The notes under the pieces: model-generated | Database searches by the model: none | The model's input: only the letters and a program-made list of their open reading frames with translations | What the model was told of the DNA's origin: nothing | Made by a program: the position numbers and the translations under genes | Assembly (NCBI RefSeq): GCF_002272135.1 | Contig: NZ_NPBF01000021.1 | Coordinates: 1 to 64,000 of the forward strand | From: Virgibacillus sp. 7505 | GTDB lineage: Bacteria; Bacillota; Bacilli; Bacillales; Amphibacillaceae | Direction of reading: 5' to 3' | Length of the DNA stretch: 64,000 nucleotides | Part shown: positions 16,979 through 25,668 of the stretch, one piece after another | How the letters are laid out: the number at the start of each line of letters is the position of its first letter | Position numbering within the stretch: the stretch's first letter is position 1

Positions 16979-18001
16979 GTGCAAAATTTATTCAGTACTT
17001 ACAAAATAAAGAATCTAGAGCTGAAAAACAGAGTTGTTATGCCGCCGATGTGTCAGTATTCTGTAGAAAAGAAAGATGGTATAGCGAATGACTGGCATTA
17101 CATGCACTATGTCAGCAGAGCGGTTGGCGGTGCAGGATTCATCATCGTCGAGATGACGGATGTAGAGCCGGATGGAAGAATCACGGATTATGATTTAGGT
17201 TTATGGTCTGATGAACAAGTACCCGCTCTTGCAAAAATTGTAGAGGCTGTACATAGCCATGGAGCAAAAATCGGTATCCAGATTGCTCATGCCGGACGCA
17301 AAGCAGAAGATGCGCCTGAACCAGTGGCACCATCTGCTATTCCGTTTGACGAAAATTCCAAAACACCTAGAGCCCTTACAACAGAAGAAGTAAAGGGTAT
17401 GGTCGAGAAATTCCGCTTAGCTGTAAGACGTGCGGTACAGGCTGGATTCGATGCAATCGAGATTCATGGTGCACACGGTTACCTTATTCACCAATTCCAT
17501 TCTCCATTAACGAATAAGCGTGATGATGAATATGGACAGGATCTGACTAAATTCGGTCGTGAAGTAATCGAAGCAGCTAAAGCAGAAATGCCAGCTGATA
17601 TGCCTTTGATTATGCGAATTTCCGCAAGAGAATATGTGGAAGGCGGCTATGGCATCGAGGAAAGTATCGAATTCTCCAAAGCATACAAAGATGCGGGTGC
17701 AGACGTGTTTGACGTTTCTTCCGGTGGTGAAGGTCAGATTGCTGCCTGGGGAAGACCAGGCACACATGCTGCTTACCAGGTACCATTAGCACGTCAAATC
17801 AAAGAAGCACTGAAAGTTCCAGTTATGGCTGTTGGCAGACTTGATGATCCAATCCTAGCTAATGCCATTATCGGAAATGAAGAAGCAGATCTTGTACAAG
17901 TTGGAAGAGGCATGCTAAGAAATCCTTATTGGACATTGGAAGCTGCTAAGCAGCTGAGAAAAGAGAATATTGTACCGAAACAGTATGAAGCTGGATTCTG
18001 A
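16979..18001 (+). CDS. namA: NADPH dehydrogenase / ene-reductase NamA (YqjM, Old Yellow Enzyme)
   Basis: 340-residue FMN enzyme of the thermophilic-like OYE class. Landmarks match B. subtilis YqjM: Cys25 and Tyr27 in MPPMCQYS (the redox-tuning Cys), His163 and His166 in EIHGAHGYLIHQF for substrate binding, and GRGMLRNPYW near the C-terminus. It reduces activated C=C bonds such as those of enals, quinones or nitro compounds with NADPH. The GTG start has AAGGAG. It is probably repressed by the MarR protein encoded upstream and induced by electrophiles. Confidence 0.94.
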   Translation: MQNLFSTYKIKNLELKNRVVMPPMCQYSVEKKDGIANDWHYMHYVSRAVGGAGFIIVEMTDVEPDGRITDYDLGLWSDEQVPALAKIVEAVHSHGAKIGIQIAHAGRKAEDAPEPVAPSAIPFDENSKTPRALTTEEVKGMVEKFRLAVRRAVQAGFDAIEIHGAHGYLIHQFHSPLTNKRDDEYGQDLTKFGREVIEAAKAEMPADMPLIMRISAREYVEGGYGIEESIEFSKAYKDAGADVFDVSSGGEGQIAAWGRPGTHAAYQVPLARQIKEALKVPVMAVGRLDDPILANAIIGNEEADLVQVGRGMLRNPYWTLEAAKQLRKENIVPKQYEAGF

Positions 18002-18007
18002 TTTAAT

Positions 18008-18041
18008 AAAATAAGCCTCCTATATTTGGGGGCTTATTTTA
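18008..18041 (+). terminator. Terminator after namA
   Basis: A 10-bp stem AAAATAAGCC/GGCTTATTTT closes a hairpin with a 13-base loop and ends in TTTT. Confidence 0.8.
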
Positions 18042-18138
18042 ATGAATTTTAATACGTGTAATGAGCTAATAAATAATCTTTAAGAACAGGCAATGATATA
18101 TTGTAATATTTTACTTCTTATGGTAGTTTAGTAAAGTT

Positions 18139-18972
18139 ATGAATAAATCATCTATTTTTTACTTATTTTTATCCATTTTATTTATTCTTTCCTCATGTAC
18201 ACCTGCTGTTAAACAAGAAGGAGAGAATAATAGTATACCTACATATAAACCATTAATCATCGCACACAGAGGGGCTTCGGAATTGGAGCCTGAGCATACT
18301 TTTTTATCTTATGACCGAGCGGAGAAGGACGGAGCGGATTATATTGAAATCGACTTGCGCCAGACTGAAGATGGGGAGCTGGTAGCAATCCATGATGAGG
18401 ACGTGGATCGCATAACAGATGGTTCTGGAAGGGTAGAGAATCTAACATTAGAAGAGCTGAAACACCTTCATGTCGATAAAAAGCAGGAGATCCTAACACT
18501 TCAGGAGATTGTAGAACATTACGGTGATTCGGTCCATTATTATATAGAAACGAGAACAGATAGCGACGGTAATATAGGAATGGAGGAGCAGTTGGTCTCT
18601 ATCCTCAATAGCAAGGATCTTATTAAAAAGAAAAGAGTTATCATCGAGTCATTTTCAGAAGAAAGCATGAAGAAGATCCACGAACTTAACAACGATATTC
18701 CTTTTGTTAGATTATTGCGTAAAGCAGAGGTTCAAGAACTTGATGGTGCTACCATGCAGCATATTAAAAATTATGCAATAGGTGTAGGAATATATGCGGG
18801 TAGTGTGGATGCTGAGTTGGTTAGGCAGATACATGATTATAATCTTCAGCTCCATGTTTATTACTATGACGATGAGAAAAAATTGACTGATAAAATGTTA
18901 GATTTGAAAGTCGACGGTGTATTTACAAATAATCCAGATTACGCAATATCAGAAGTGGGTTCATTAAACTAA
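18139..18972 (+). CDS. Glycerophosphodiester phosphodiesterase lipoprotein
   Basis: 277-residue exported GDPD. The signal peptide ends in the lipobox LSSC (Cys20), so the enzyme is anchored outside the membrane. The TIM-barrel has AHRGASELEPEHT (catalytic His, Arg and Glu) near residue 41, YIEIDLRQTEDGELVAIHDE (metal ligands and second His) near 75, and the late FTNNPD motif. It hydrolyses glycerophosphodiesters or teichoic acid to glycerol-3-phosphate. The ribosome binding site is weak. The gene stands alone with a terminator overlapping its stop. No transporter gene is linked. Confidence 0.9.
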   Translation: MNKSSIFYLFLSILFILSSCTPAVKQEGENNSIPTYKPLIIAHRGASELEPEHTFLSYDRAEKDGADYIEIDLRQTEDGELVAIHDEDVDRITDGSGRVENLTLEELKHLHVDKKQEILTLQEIVEHYGDSVHYYIETRTDSDGNIGMEEQLVSILNSKDLIKKKRVIIESFSEESMKKIHELNNDIPFVRLLRKAEVQELDGATMQHIKNYAIGVGIYAGSVDAELVRQIHDYNLQLHVYYYDDEKKLTDKMLDLKVDGVFTNNPDYAISEVGSLN

Positions 18973-18988
18973 TGAGCCTGCTTTTTTA
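18958..18988 (+). terminator. Terminator overlapping the GDPD stop codon
   Basis: GGTTCATT pairs with AATGAGCC around the stop codon and is followed by CTTTTTTATA. The stretch 18990-19478 holds no confident gene apart from the fragment noted at 19036-19215. Confidence 0.65.
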
Positions 18989-19035
18989 TATAACAGAAAC
19001 ATAATCTAAAAAGGAAATCTTAATGAGTTACTTCA

Positions 19036-19215
19036 TCAGTTCCAATCTTTAGCCATAATGATAAAGTTATAAGAATTTCCTCTAATTGTATCTTCAAATT
19101 CTCCTGTCATTACAAACACTCTTTCTCGTATAGCTTGTTTATTAAATTCTGCTACTGCTAATCCGAGATGGACATAATTAAAGAGCAGGAGTAAATACCT
19201 TCGTAAGTCATGAAT
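19036..19215 (-). pseudogene. Possible decayed C-terminal gene fragment
   Basis: An open frame of 59 codons reads like real protein (RERVFVMTGEFEDTIRG, then NSYNFIIMAKDWN and stop). It has no start codon in frame with a ribosome binding site. An ATG at 19211 with GAGG nearby lies in another frame that stops after 17 codons, as if a frameshift had occurred. The surrounding 500 bases are AT-rich. The family is not recognised. It may be a gene remnant or chance. Confidence 0.25.
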
Positions 19216-19478
19216 TCATATCCTCATTTGTTCGTCGTCTAATAGAGAATTTCATAAGTGTTGACCTCGTTTTAATTATTTTTGATGAATATCCATAAGT
19301 TAATGACCTTTTCCTATTTCAATTAAAACTGTGATAGACTGATTTTATAAAATATTATGATAATTATAAGTCTATTATTATTCTGTAAGGAGAGGTTGCC
19401 TGATTTATTTAGCAGATAGATTCTTATAGAAGAACATCATCATTAGGAATCCATAAAGTAGCCTAGGGGAGATTAGCC

Positions 19479-19991
19479 TTGAATAAAGTGATACATATGA
19501 AATCAATGAAATATCCCGACATTCCGCACTATGAATGGAAAGGTCGTTTGTTGAGAAAAACGCCAGAGTATGCGATGGTTCTTTGTGAAAGCGGCAGAGA
19601 GTTGAAACACCATACGAAAAATACAACCTTTACAATAGATGCCACTTCGTTGGAGTACTTCTTCTTTAAAGAAGGCTACACAGTTGCCATGGAGATTGAA
19701 GAAGGTAAAATACTTTCGTATTACTGCAATATTGCAATGCCTTCCGTGCTTAATGGCAATCAGCTTAGATTTGTTGATTTGGATTTGGATGTAGTGAAAA
19801 GAAGAAATGAAGACTGGATGGTTGTAGATGAAGATGAATTTGAGGTTAACAGTGTAAAGTATGGTTATCCCGCTGAGTTAAAGGAATATGCTTTAAGGTC
19901 ATTGTATTTATTACAGAATAAAATAAGTGATAATTTGTTCCCTTTTGATGAGAATGATTTGGAGTTGGTAAGAAAATATAGCATGGGTTAA
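19479..19991 (+). CDS. DUF402 domain protein (nucleoside di-/triphosphate phosphatase-like)
   Basis: 170-residue protein of the YgaC/NtdP-like group. The DUF402 barrel lies at about 40-140 with YCNIAMPSVLNGNQLRFVDLDLDVV and an acidic run VVDEDEF, the residues that bind metal and phosphate in this family. Members hydrolyse nucleoside tri- or diphosphates. The TTG start is chosen because AGGGGAG (19465-19471) lies seven bases upstream. It is monocistronic; no terminator is clear. Confidence 0.82.
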   Translation: MNKVIHMKSMKYPDIPHYEWKGRLLRKTPEYAMVLCESGRELKHHTKNTTFTIDATSLEYFFFKEGYTVAMEIEEGKILSYYCNIAMPSVLNGNQLRFVDLDLDVVKRRNEDWMVVDEDEFEVNSVKYGYPAELKEYALRSLYLLQNKISDNLFPFDENDLELVRKYSMG

Positions 19992-20092
19992 TGACTATAA
20001 TTAGTCTTATATGCTCGGAGGTGCATAATCAAGGAGAAACGTAGAAATAAGTTAAGGTAACATTATACAGAATTAGATGCTGGAGGTAAGCT

Positions 20093-21319
20093 ATGGATTT
20101 AAAACGCTTAGAGAAGACATTATATGAAATGAATCAATTCGGTCGTTCGAAAGATGGAGTAACGCGCATAGCTTATTCTAAAGAGGAGCGACAAGCGGCT
20201 GAACATTTTAGCAACCTTTGCAGAAAAGAAGGCATGGATGTTCGGATTGATACTTGTGGAAATGTGATAGCACGCAGGGAAGGCAGTAACCCTGATCTTC
20301 CTGTCGTAGCATGCGGTTCCCATCTAGATACAGTAATCCATGGTGGAAATTACGATGGAACATTAGGCGTTATAGCAGCCCTCGAGGTTATTCGCAGCTT
20401 AAATGATAAAGGGGTTGAAACAGAACACCCGATTGAGATCATTGCTTTTGCATGTGAAGAATCCTCAAGATTCGGTATTTCCACAATAGGCAGCAAGGCA
20501 ATGGCAGGAATATTAGAATTGGAATCTTTATCTGAGCTTAGTGACAGCGAAGGGAAATTTCTTCGTGATATATTTTCTGAATGTTCCCTTAACTTTAATG
20601 AGATAGATAAGAGTACCCGTCAGAAAGAGGAGTTTAAAGTATTTCTAGAAATGCACATTGAGCAAGGTCCTGTTTTAGAAAGACAACAAAAACAGATTGG
20701 TATAGTTACAGGAATTGCTGCTCCAACACGATTTGAAGTAAAAATTAAAGGGCAAGCATCTCACTCAGGAACGACACCAATGGATTATCGAAGGGATGCT
20801 TTCTTGAGTGCAGCGGAAATAGCCTTGCTGCTGGAGCAGGCCGCAAAAAGGGAAGCTGGTAACGGAACGGTGGCAACAGTGGGTGCATGTGAAGTTAAAC
20901 CAGGATCAATAAATGTGATACCAGATCTGGCTACGATGAAAATTGATATAAGGGGAACATCTCCAGATTCAAAGAATAGAGTAATCGAAAGTCTATTTAC
21001 TGCGGTTAAACAAGTAGAGCAAAAGCGTAATGTTAGTATTGAGCACCGTGTGTTAAGTAATGAGCATCCTATCAATCTTGATAAAGAAGTAATAGATTCC
21101 CTGTCTCTTAATTGTGAGCAAAAAGGATATACGTATACGCATTTGGCAAGTGGAGCAGGACATGATGCGATGAATATGGCAATGCTTTGTCCAACTGGGT
21201 TACTATTTGTACCTTCTAAAAATGGTTTAAGCCATCATCCTGATGAATATACAGAAATGGAGCAGATTGGTATAGGAGCTGATTTATTAGAAACGGCGAT
21301 TATAAAGTTTGCAGGATAA
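20093..21319 (+). CDS. M20 family amidohydrolase (N-carbamoyl-amino acid hydrolase / allantoate amidohydrolase type)
   Basis: 408-residue zinc enzyme of the hydantoinase/carbamoylase branch of M20. Metal ligands and catalytic residues are visible in CGSHLDTVIHGGNYDG (His, Asp), FACEESSRFGIS (Glu-Glu), EMHIEQGPVLE (His) and HHPDEYTE (late His). The lid domain lies at about 215-330 (TRFEVKIKGQASHSGTTPMD). It splits carbamoyl or ureido groups from amino acids, allantoate or ureidoglycine. Hydantoinase or purine genes are not adjacent, so the substrate is open. GGAGG precedes the ATG. Confidence 0.88.
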   Translation: MDLKRLEKTLYEMNQFGRSKDGVTRIAYSKEERQAAEHFSNLCRKEGMDVRIDTCGNVIARREGSNPDLPVVACGSHLDTVIHGGNYDGTLGVIAALEVIRSLNDKGVETEHPIEIIAFACEESSRFGISTIGSKAMAGILELESLSELSDSEGKFLRDIFSECSLNFNEIDKSTRQKEEFKVFLEMHIEQGPVLERQQKQIGIVTGIAAPTRFEVKIKGQASHSGTTPMDYRRDAFLSAAEIALLLEQAAKREAGNGTVATVGACEVKPGSINVIPDLATMKIDIRGTSPDSKNRVIESLFTAVKQVEQKRNVSIEHRVLSNEHPINLDKEVIDSLSLNCEQKGYTYTHLASGAGHDAMNMAMLCPTGLLFVPSKNGLSHHPDEYTEMEQIGIGADLLETAIIKFAG

Positions 21320-21389
21320 ATGTATAGCATCTCTTTATCTAGATTATGTAATAATATGTTAAAACGATAAAGTTATAGGGGGATTCTCA

Positions 21390-21824
21390 ATGTTTATAGT
21401 CAATGTAGAAGGTGCCATTCACCGTGATGGAAAATGGCTTATGATCACAAGGAGTGAAAAAGAAGAGCATGCAGCAGGATGCCTTTCCATGGTTGGCGGT
21501 AAGTGTGATTTGGAAGGCGTATCTTCTGATATTTTGGAAAGGACACTGAAGCGGGAGATCTTTGAGGAGGTAGGCATTGAAGTGAAGGAAACGACTTATG
21601 TGAACAGCTCTTCATTTGTGACGGATAAGGGTACGCATGTTATCGATATCGTTTTTCTTTGCCAGGATATAGCTGGTGAACCTTATGCAAAGAGTGCGGA
21701 AGAAGTAGGAAAAGTAATGTGGATGACAACAGAGGATTTACTGATACATAAAAATGCGCCTTCCTACTTAAAAGAGAATATTACACTAGCTGCTGACAAG
21801 CTCACCTTGGTAAGAGAAGTCTGA
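21390..21824 (+). CDS. NUDIX hydrolase
   Basis: 144-residue protein with a NUDIX box in the segment starting at Gly35 (GGKCDLEG..., ending KREIFEEVGIEV). The REIFEEVG core supplies the metal-binding Glu residues. NUDIX enzymes hydrolyse nucleoside diphosphate-X compounds; the substrate cannot be inferred. GGGGG precedes the ATG. Confidence 0.88.
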   Translation: MFIVNVEGAIHRDGKWLMITRSEKEEHAAGCLSMVGGKCDLEGVSSDILERTLKREIFEEVGIEVKETTYVNSSSFVTDKGTHVIDIVFLCQDIAGEPYAKSAEEVGKVMWMTTEDLLIHKNAPSYLKENITLAADKLTLVREV

Positions 21825-21912
21825 GTATAGACGATATCTGAAATTGAACTAACATTATTAGTCGCATTCAAAGAAGGTAACTTTACTAAATTTTAAGTTT
21901 GATCAAGATAAA

Positions 21913-21946
21913 TTAAAAAGCTGTCACTATCGACAGCTTTTTAATT
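21913..21946. terminator. Bidirectional terminator between NUDIX gene and prpF-like gene
   Basis: Eleven-base arms AAAAAGCTGTC and GACAGCTTTTT around a six-base loop give T-runs on both strands. The minus-strand gene stops at 21941 within it. Confidence 0.85.
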
Positions 21947-23071
21947 CTCTGCAGCAAATACTTCCTTTAAATTATAGTTCTTCTTTACATATGCAGTGCC
22001 TTCGAGAATTCTTCTGGCTGTACGTATTACTTTTATTTCTGACAAGCTGCTGTATGCTGTTTCAGTAATGCCTGAAGGATGGGCAATACGTAAGTTTCCT
22101 GCTGTTTTTCGAGCAAGCTTATGCGGCAAAGTTCCGGGAATAGCACATGCAGCAGTTGTGCAGATTGCACCAGTTATTGCAAGTGCTTCATGAGGTCTTT
22201 GCATAGATAGCATACGCACATGGATATCCATATCCTCAGTCGAGTACATATTCTCGTTCATATCTGTAAATGCTTGTGCTTTTCCGATCAATGTGAGTTT
22301 TGGAACTGCCGGAGAAAGCTTAGTCGCATTTTCTCTAGTGGAAAATCCGCAGAGTTCAGCTGCAGCAGCACGTAATTCCTCGCATCGCTGCAGGTCTGCT
22401 TCAGCGAATGCAGCTGGCAGAATGGTCTCTTGTAAGCCTAGGTCAGCAGCTTCTACAAAAACTAAAGGATTGGCAGCATCAACGATAGAACATCGAACAC
22501 TGCCAAAGCTCGTTTCAAGTACATCGGTAACATTTCCGGTAGGTAACAACTCGCCAGTCACGGATCCCTCTGCATGGCAAAATGTCAAAGCAATCTCCGA
22601 CCCATAACCAGGTACTCCAGGTATAGCTGTCGAACCTGTGGTTAGTACGTCACCATCCTTAACAGCTACTTCGGCAATAATCAATTTTTGGGTATTCGTA
22701 TTCCAAATCCTTACGGTCGTAATCGGCTCTGTGATAGGGACAAGTCCTTCCTGAATTGCAAATGGACCGACGGCAGAAGAAATATTGCCGCAGTTTCCTT
22801 TCATATCAACTGTTTCATCTGTAATACTTACTTGTGCAAAAGTATAGTAGACATCAAAGTCTTTATCAGCCTCAGCTTTTCGTATAATGGCAGCTTTGCT
22901 CGTTAAGGAATTGGCGCCTCCCAACCCATCGATTTGCCGTTTATCAGGACTTCCCATTAAATCAAGAAGGAAAGGCGCCCAATCTTCCTTTTCTGCAGGC
23001 ATATCTGTTTCATGAAGAAAAACAGCTTTACTTGTGCCGCCGCGCATGTAGACAATACGGATTTTTTCCAT
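21941..23071 (-). CDS. PrpF family isomerase (methylaconitate isomerase / oxalomesaconate tautomerase type)
   Basis: 376-residue protein with the PrpF fold (two diaminopimelate-epimerase-like halves). Marks are YMRGGTSKAVFL at the N-terminus, KRQIDGLGGANSLTSKAAII, and DMKGNCGNISSAVGPFA with the catalytic-type Cys. PrpF members move double bonds in aconitate-like acids: 2-methylaconitate, 4-oxalomesaconate, methylitaconate. It diverges from a LysR regulator and a CitMHS transporter, which suggests uptake and isomerisation of an unsaturated tricarboxylate. The prpB/C/D genes are not present here, so classical propionate use is not shown. Confidence 0.87.
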   Translation of the reverse strand: MEKIRIVYMRGGTSKAVFLHETDMPAEKEDWAPFLLDLMGSPDKRQIDGLGGANSLTSKAAIIRKAEADKDFDVYYTFAQVSITDETVDMKGNCGNISSAVGPFAIQEGLVPITEPITTVRIWNTNTQKLIIAEVAVKDGDVLTTGSTAIPGVPGYGSEIALTFCHAEGSVTGELLPTGNVTDVLETSFGSVRCSIVDAANPLVFVEAADLGLQETILPAAFAEADLQRCEELRAAAAELCGFSTRENATKLSPAVPKLTLIGKAQAFTDMNENMYSTEDMDIHVRMLSMQRPHEALAITGAICTTAACAIPGTLPHKLARKTAGNLRIAHPSGITETAYSSLSEIKVIRTARRILEGTAYVKKNYNLKEVFAAEN

Positions 23072-23144
23072 CTGCTCACGTCCTTTTTAGGATGAAGTAG
23101 TTTATACTGACAGCATAGTCCCGAGCATTGATAAAATAAAATAC

Positions 23145-23173
23145 AATTATTTTTGACTTAATTAAAAATAATT
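23145..23173. promoter_or_regulatory. Candidate LysR operator in the prpF-lysR intergenic region
   Basis: Inverted repeat AATTATTTTT-N9-AAAAATAATT placed between the divergent prpF-like and LysR genes. LysR proteins bind partly palindromic AT-rich sites with a T-N11-A core in exactly this position. It is AT-rich enough that chance is possible. Confidence 0.45.
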
Positions 23174-23208
23174 TTATAACCATGAGTAATTACCTAGGAG
23201 GGTGAGCA

Positions 23209-24078
23209 ATGGATGAAAAGGATTGGCTATTATTAAAGCTATTAGGTGAAGAAAAAAGTGTCACAAAAGCTGCTGAGAGATTATTCACATCTCAGCCTTC
23301 TTTGACATACCGCATTCAAAAGATCGAGGAGAGTTTTAACGTAAAGCTGTTTACAAAGCGGAACAGGGGAATCACCCTGACTGTAGAAGGGGAGTACCTT
23401 ACAGATTATGCTGTCGAGATGCTGCGAAAGCTGAAGGAAACAAAGGATGCGATAGCTAATCTAGGGAAGGATGTGCAAGGTACGCTGCGTTTAGCGGTGT
23501 CCAGTAATTTCGCTCAATATAAACTGCCGGGCTTGCTGACAAAGTTCTCTTCCATTTATCCGAATGTCCAATACAATGTACAGACTGGCTGGAGTACGAG
23601 GGTCATGAAGTTACTGGATGAAGGGGATGTACACTTAGGCATTTTGCGTGGAAATCACCGCTGGCAAGGAGTGAAGGAGATACTGACGAGGGAACAATTG
23701 TATATCATTTCAAAACAGCAGATCAGCATAGGTCAGCTGCCATTACTTCCATTTATTAAATACAATACAGATACCTCATTGAAAACAATTATAGATGGGT
23801 GGATACATGAGCACCTGCAGCACGCACCGCTCACGGCAATGGAGGTGGATCGGCAGGAAACATGCAAAGAGATGGTGAAACATGGCTTGGGTTATTCGAT
23901 CGTGCCTGAAATATGCCTGCGTGAATCCGATCAGCTTTACCGTATTGGTCTGACGAATGAAAACGAAGAGCCTTTGCTTCGTGAAACATGGTTGATGTAT
24001 GACCCTAAATCACTTGATTTGCAAGTGGTAAAAGCATTCATCGGCTTTTTGAAACAGGAACAGCATGTAACAATATAA
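23209..24078 (+). CDS. LysR family transcriptional regulator
   Basis: 289-residue LTTR. The helix-turn-helix is at about 15-60 (SVTKAAERLFTSQPSLTYRIQKIEESFNVKLF), with the ligand-binding domain from about 90. GGAGGG precedes the ATG. It is transcribed away from the prpF-like gene and is followed by the CitMHS transporter with a 121-base gap, so it probably activates both in response to the tricarboxylate ligand. Confidence 0.92.
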   Translation: MDEKDWLLLKLLGEEKSVTKAAERLFTSQPSLTYRIQKIEESFNVKLFTKRNRGITLTVEGEYLTDYAVEMLRKLKETKDAIANLGKDVQGTLRLAVSSNFAQYKLPGLLTKFSSIYPNVQYNVQTGWSTRVMKLLDEGDVHLGILRGNHRWQGVKEILTREQLYIISKQQISIGQLPLLPFIKYNTDTSLKTIIDGWIHEHLQHAPLTAMEVDRQETCKEMVKHGLGYSIVPEICLRESDQLYRIGLTNENEEPLLRETWLMYDPKSLDLQVVKAFIGFLKQEQHVTI

Positions 24079-24199
24079 AAAATACTTATGAGTTCTGCAA
24101 AAATACTTATATTTAACTTATCTCCCGCTATGTAATATGCTAAGTCAAATGCTTCTTACACAAGTAAATGAAAGCGTATTCAAAGAGAGGGGAATGACC

Positions 24200-25507
24200 A
24201 TGCTGACGATATTAGGTTTTTCTATGATGACTGTATTTACTGTTCTGATTATGTCTAAAAAGCTTTCTCCCATTGTTGCTTTGACGTTGACACCGATTTT
24301 CTTTGCTTTAATTGGAGGATTTGGAGGAAGCCTTGGAGATATGATCTTGGATGGACTGCAAACTGTTGCCAGTTCTGCAGCCTTGTTATTATTCGCTATC
24401 TTGTTTTTCGGAATCCTCATTGATGCCGGTTTATTCGATCCTCTAATCAAGAAAATACTAGTACTAGTAAAGGGTGATCCTGTAAAAATTGCGATTGGCT
24501 CAGCTGTACTGGCAATGCTGATTGCATTGGACGGTGATGGAACCACCACTTACATGATCACGGTTTCTGCAATGCTTCCTTTGTATAAACGGATTGGTAT
24601 GAATCCGCTTGTTATGGCAACAGTCGCAATGCTGGCCTTGAGTATCATCAGTGGTATGACTCCTTGGGGAGGGCCTGCAACCAGAGCAATCGCGGTACTA
24701 GGGCTCGATCCTTCGGAATTCTTTGTCCCACTTCTGCCCACTATGCTTGGAGGTATGATTTTCGTCGTCTTTACTGCTTTTATGCTCGGTCTTAAGGAAC
24801 GGAAACGTATAGGAGTGATGGAAATAAAATCCGGTAACTATGAGTCAGAACCTTATATGGCTGCAGCTTTGGAAGGGGACTTACTGAAGCGGCCAAAGCT
24901 TCGCTGGATAAATTTATTCCTTGTCATAGCTATCTTGGTATTGCTGGTAATGGGAATTATGCATCCGGCAGTACTCTTCCTCATAGGTTTTGTGTTGGCT
25001 TTATCTATCAATTACCCTAATATCCAAATACAAAAAGAGCGTATTGCGGAACATGCAAGCAATGCAATCACAGTTGTTTTGCTTGTCTTTGCTGCGGGTG
25101 TTTTCGCTGGCATATTGTCCGGAACAGAAATGGTCAATGCAATTGCAGGTTCGATTGTCGCATTCGTTCCGCCGTCCATGGGTGAACTTTTCCCGGTAGT
25201 TGTAGCTATCACAAGTCTTCCATTGACCTTTGTGCTTTCAAATGATGCGTATTACTTCGGAATGGTACCTATATTCGCTGAAGCTGCATCAGCCTACGGT
25301 GTTGACCCTATTGAAATCGCCAGGGCTTCCATTTTAGGGCAGCCGGTACATCTAATGAGCCCGCTTGTAGCTTCTACGATATTGCTTGTCAGTATGTTGA
25401 AAATCGATCTTGGTGCATTTCAGCGATATGCAGTTAAATGGGCTGTTTTGACTTCATTATTCATTATTCTCGTAGCGATAGTAACAGGTGCCATTACATT
25501 CCGATGA
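24200..25507 (+). CDS. CitMHS family tricarboxylate:cation symporter
   Basis: 435-residue, about 12-helix membrane protein of the CitM/CitH family, which imports metal-citrate complexes or protons with citrate. ALDGDGTTTYMIT (about 100-112) and SGMTPWGGPATRA (about 138-150) are family signatures. GAGAGGGG favours ATG 24200; the in-frame ATG at 24194 is too near. With the PrpF-like isomerase and LysR regulator it forms a small acid-utilisation locus. The substrate may be citrate, aconitate or another tricarboxylate. Confidence 0.9.
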   Translation: MLTILGFSMMTVFTVLIMSKKLSPIVALTLTPIFFALIGGFGGSLGDMILDGLQTVASSAALLLFAILFFGILIDAGLFDPLIKKILVLVKGDPVKIAIGSAVLAMLIALDGDGTTTYMITVSAMLPLYKRIGMNPLVMATVAMLALSIISGMTPWGGPATRAIAVLGLDPSEFFVPLLPTMLGGMIFVVFTAFMLGLKERKRIGVMEIKSGNYESEPYMAAALEGDLLKRPKLRWINLFLVIAILVLLVMGIMHPAVLFLIGFVLALSINYPNIQIQKERIAEHASNAITVVLLVFAAGVFAGILSGTEMVNAIAGSIVAFVPPSMGELFPVVVAITSLPLTFVLSNDAYYFGMVPIFAEAASAYGVDPIEIARASILGQPVHLMSPLVASTILLVSMLKIDLGAFQRYAVKWAVLTSLFIILVAIVTGAITFR

Positions 25508-25630
25508 TTTCAAAATTCTATTTGGTCATCACTGAAAAGTGGAGCAAGTACTGGCTTCTAATGAAAGTTCTCTTATATGACAGGACAGACGATCCATATC
25601 AATGGAGGACAGTGGACTTCCTCCTAAAAG

Positions 25631-25668
25631 AAAGAAGCACCAGCCAAAGGGCTTGTGCTTCTTTTTTT
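25631..25668. terminator. Bidirectional terminator
   Basis: AAAGAAGCAC (25631-25640) pairs with GTGCTTCTTT (25655-25664), with an inner AGCC/GGCT stem, and is followed by TTTTTTT. It serves both the transporter side and the minus-strand aldo/keto reductase ending at 25667. Confidence 0.9.
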
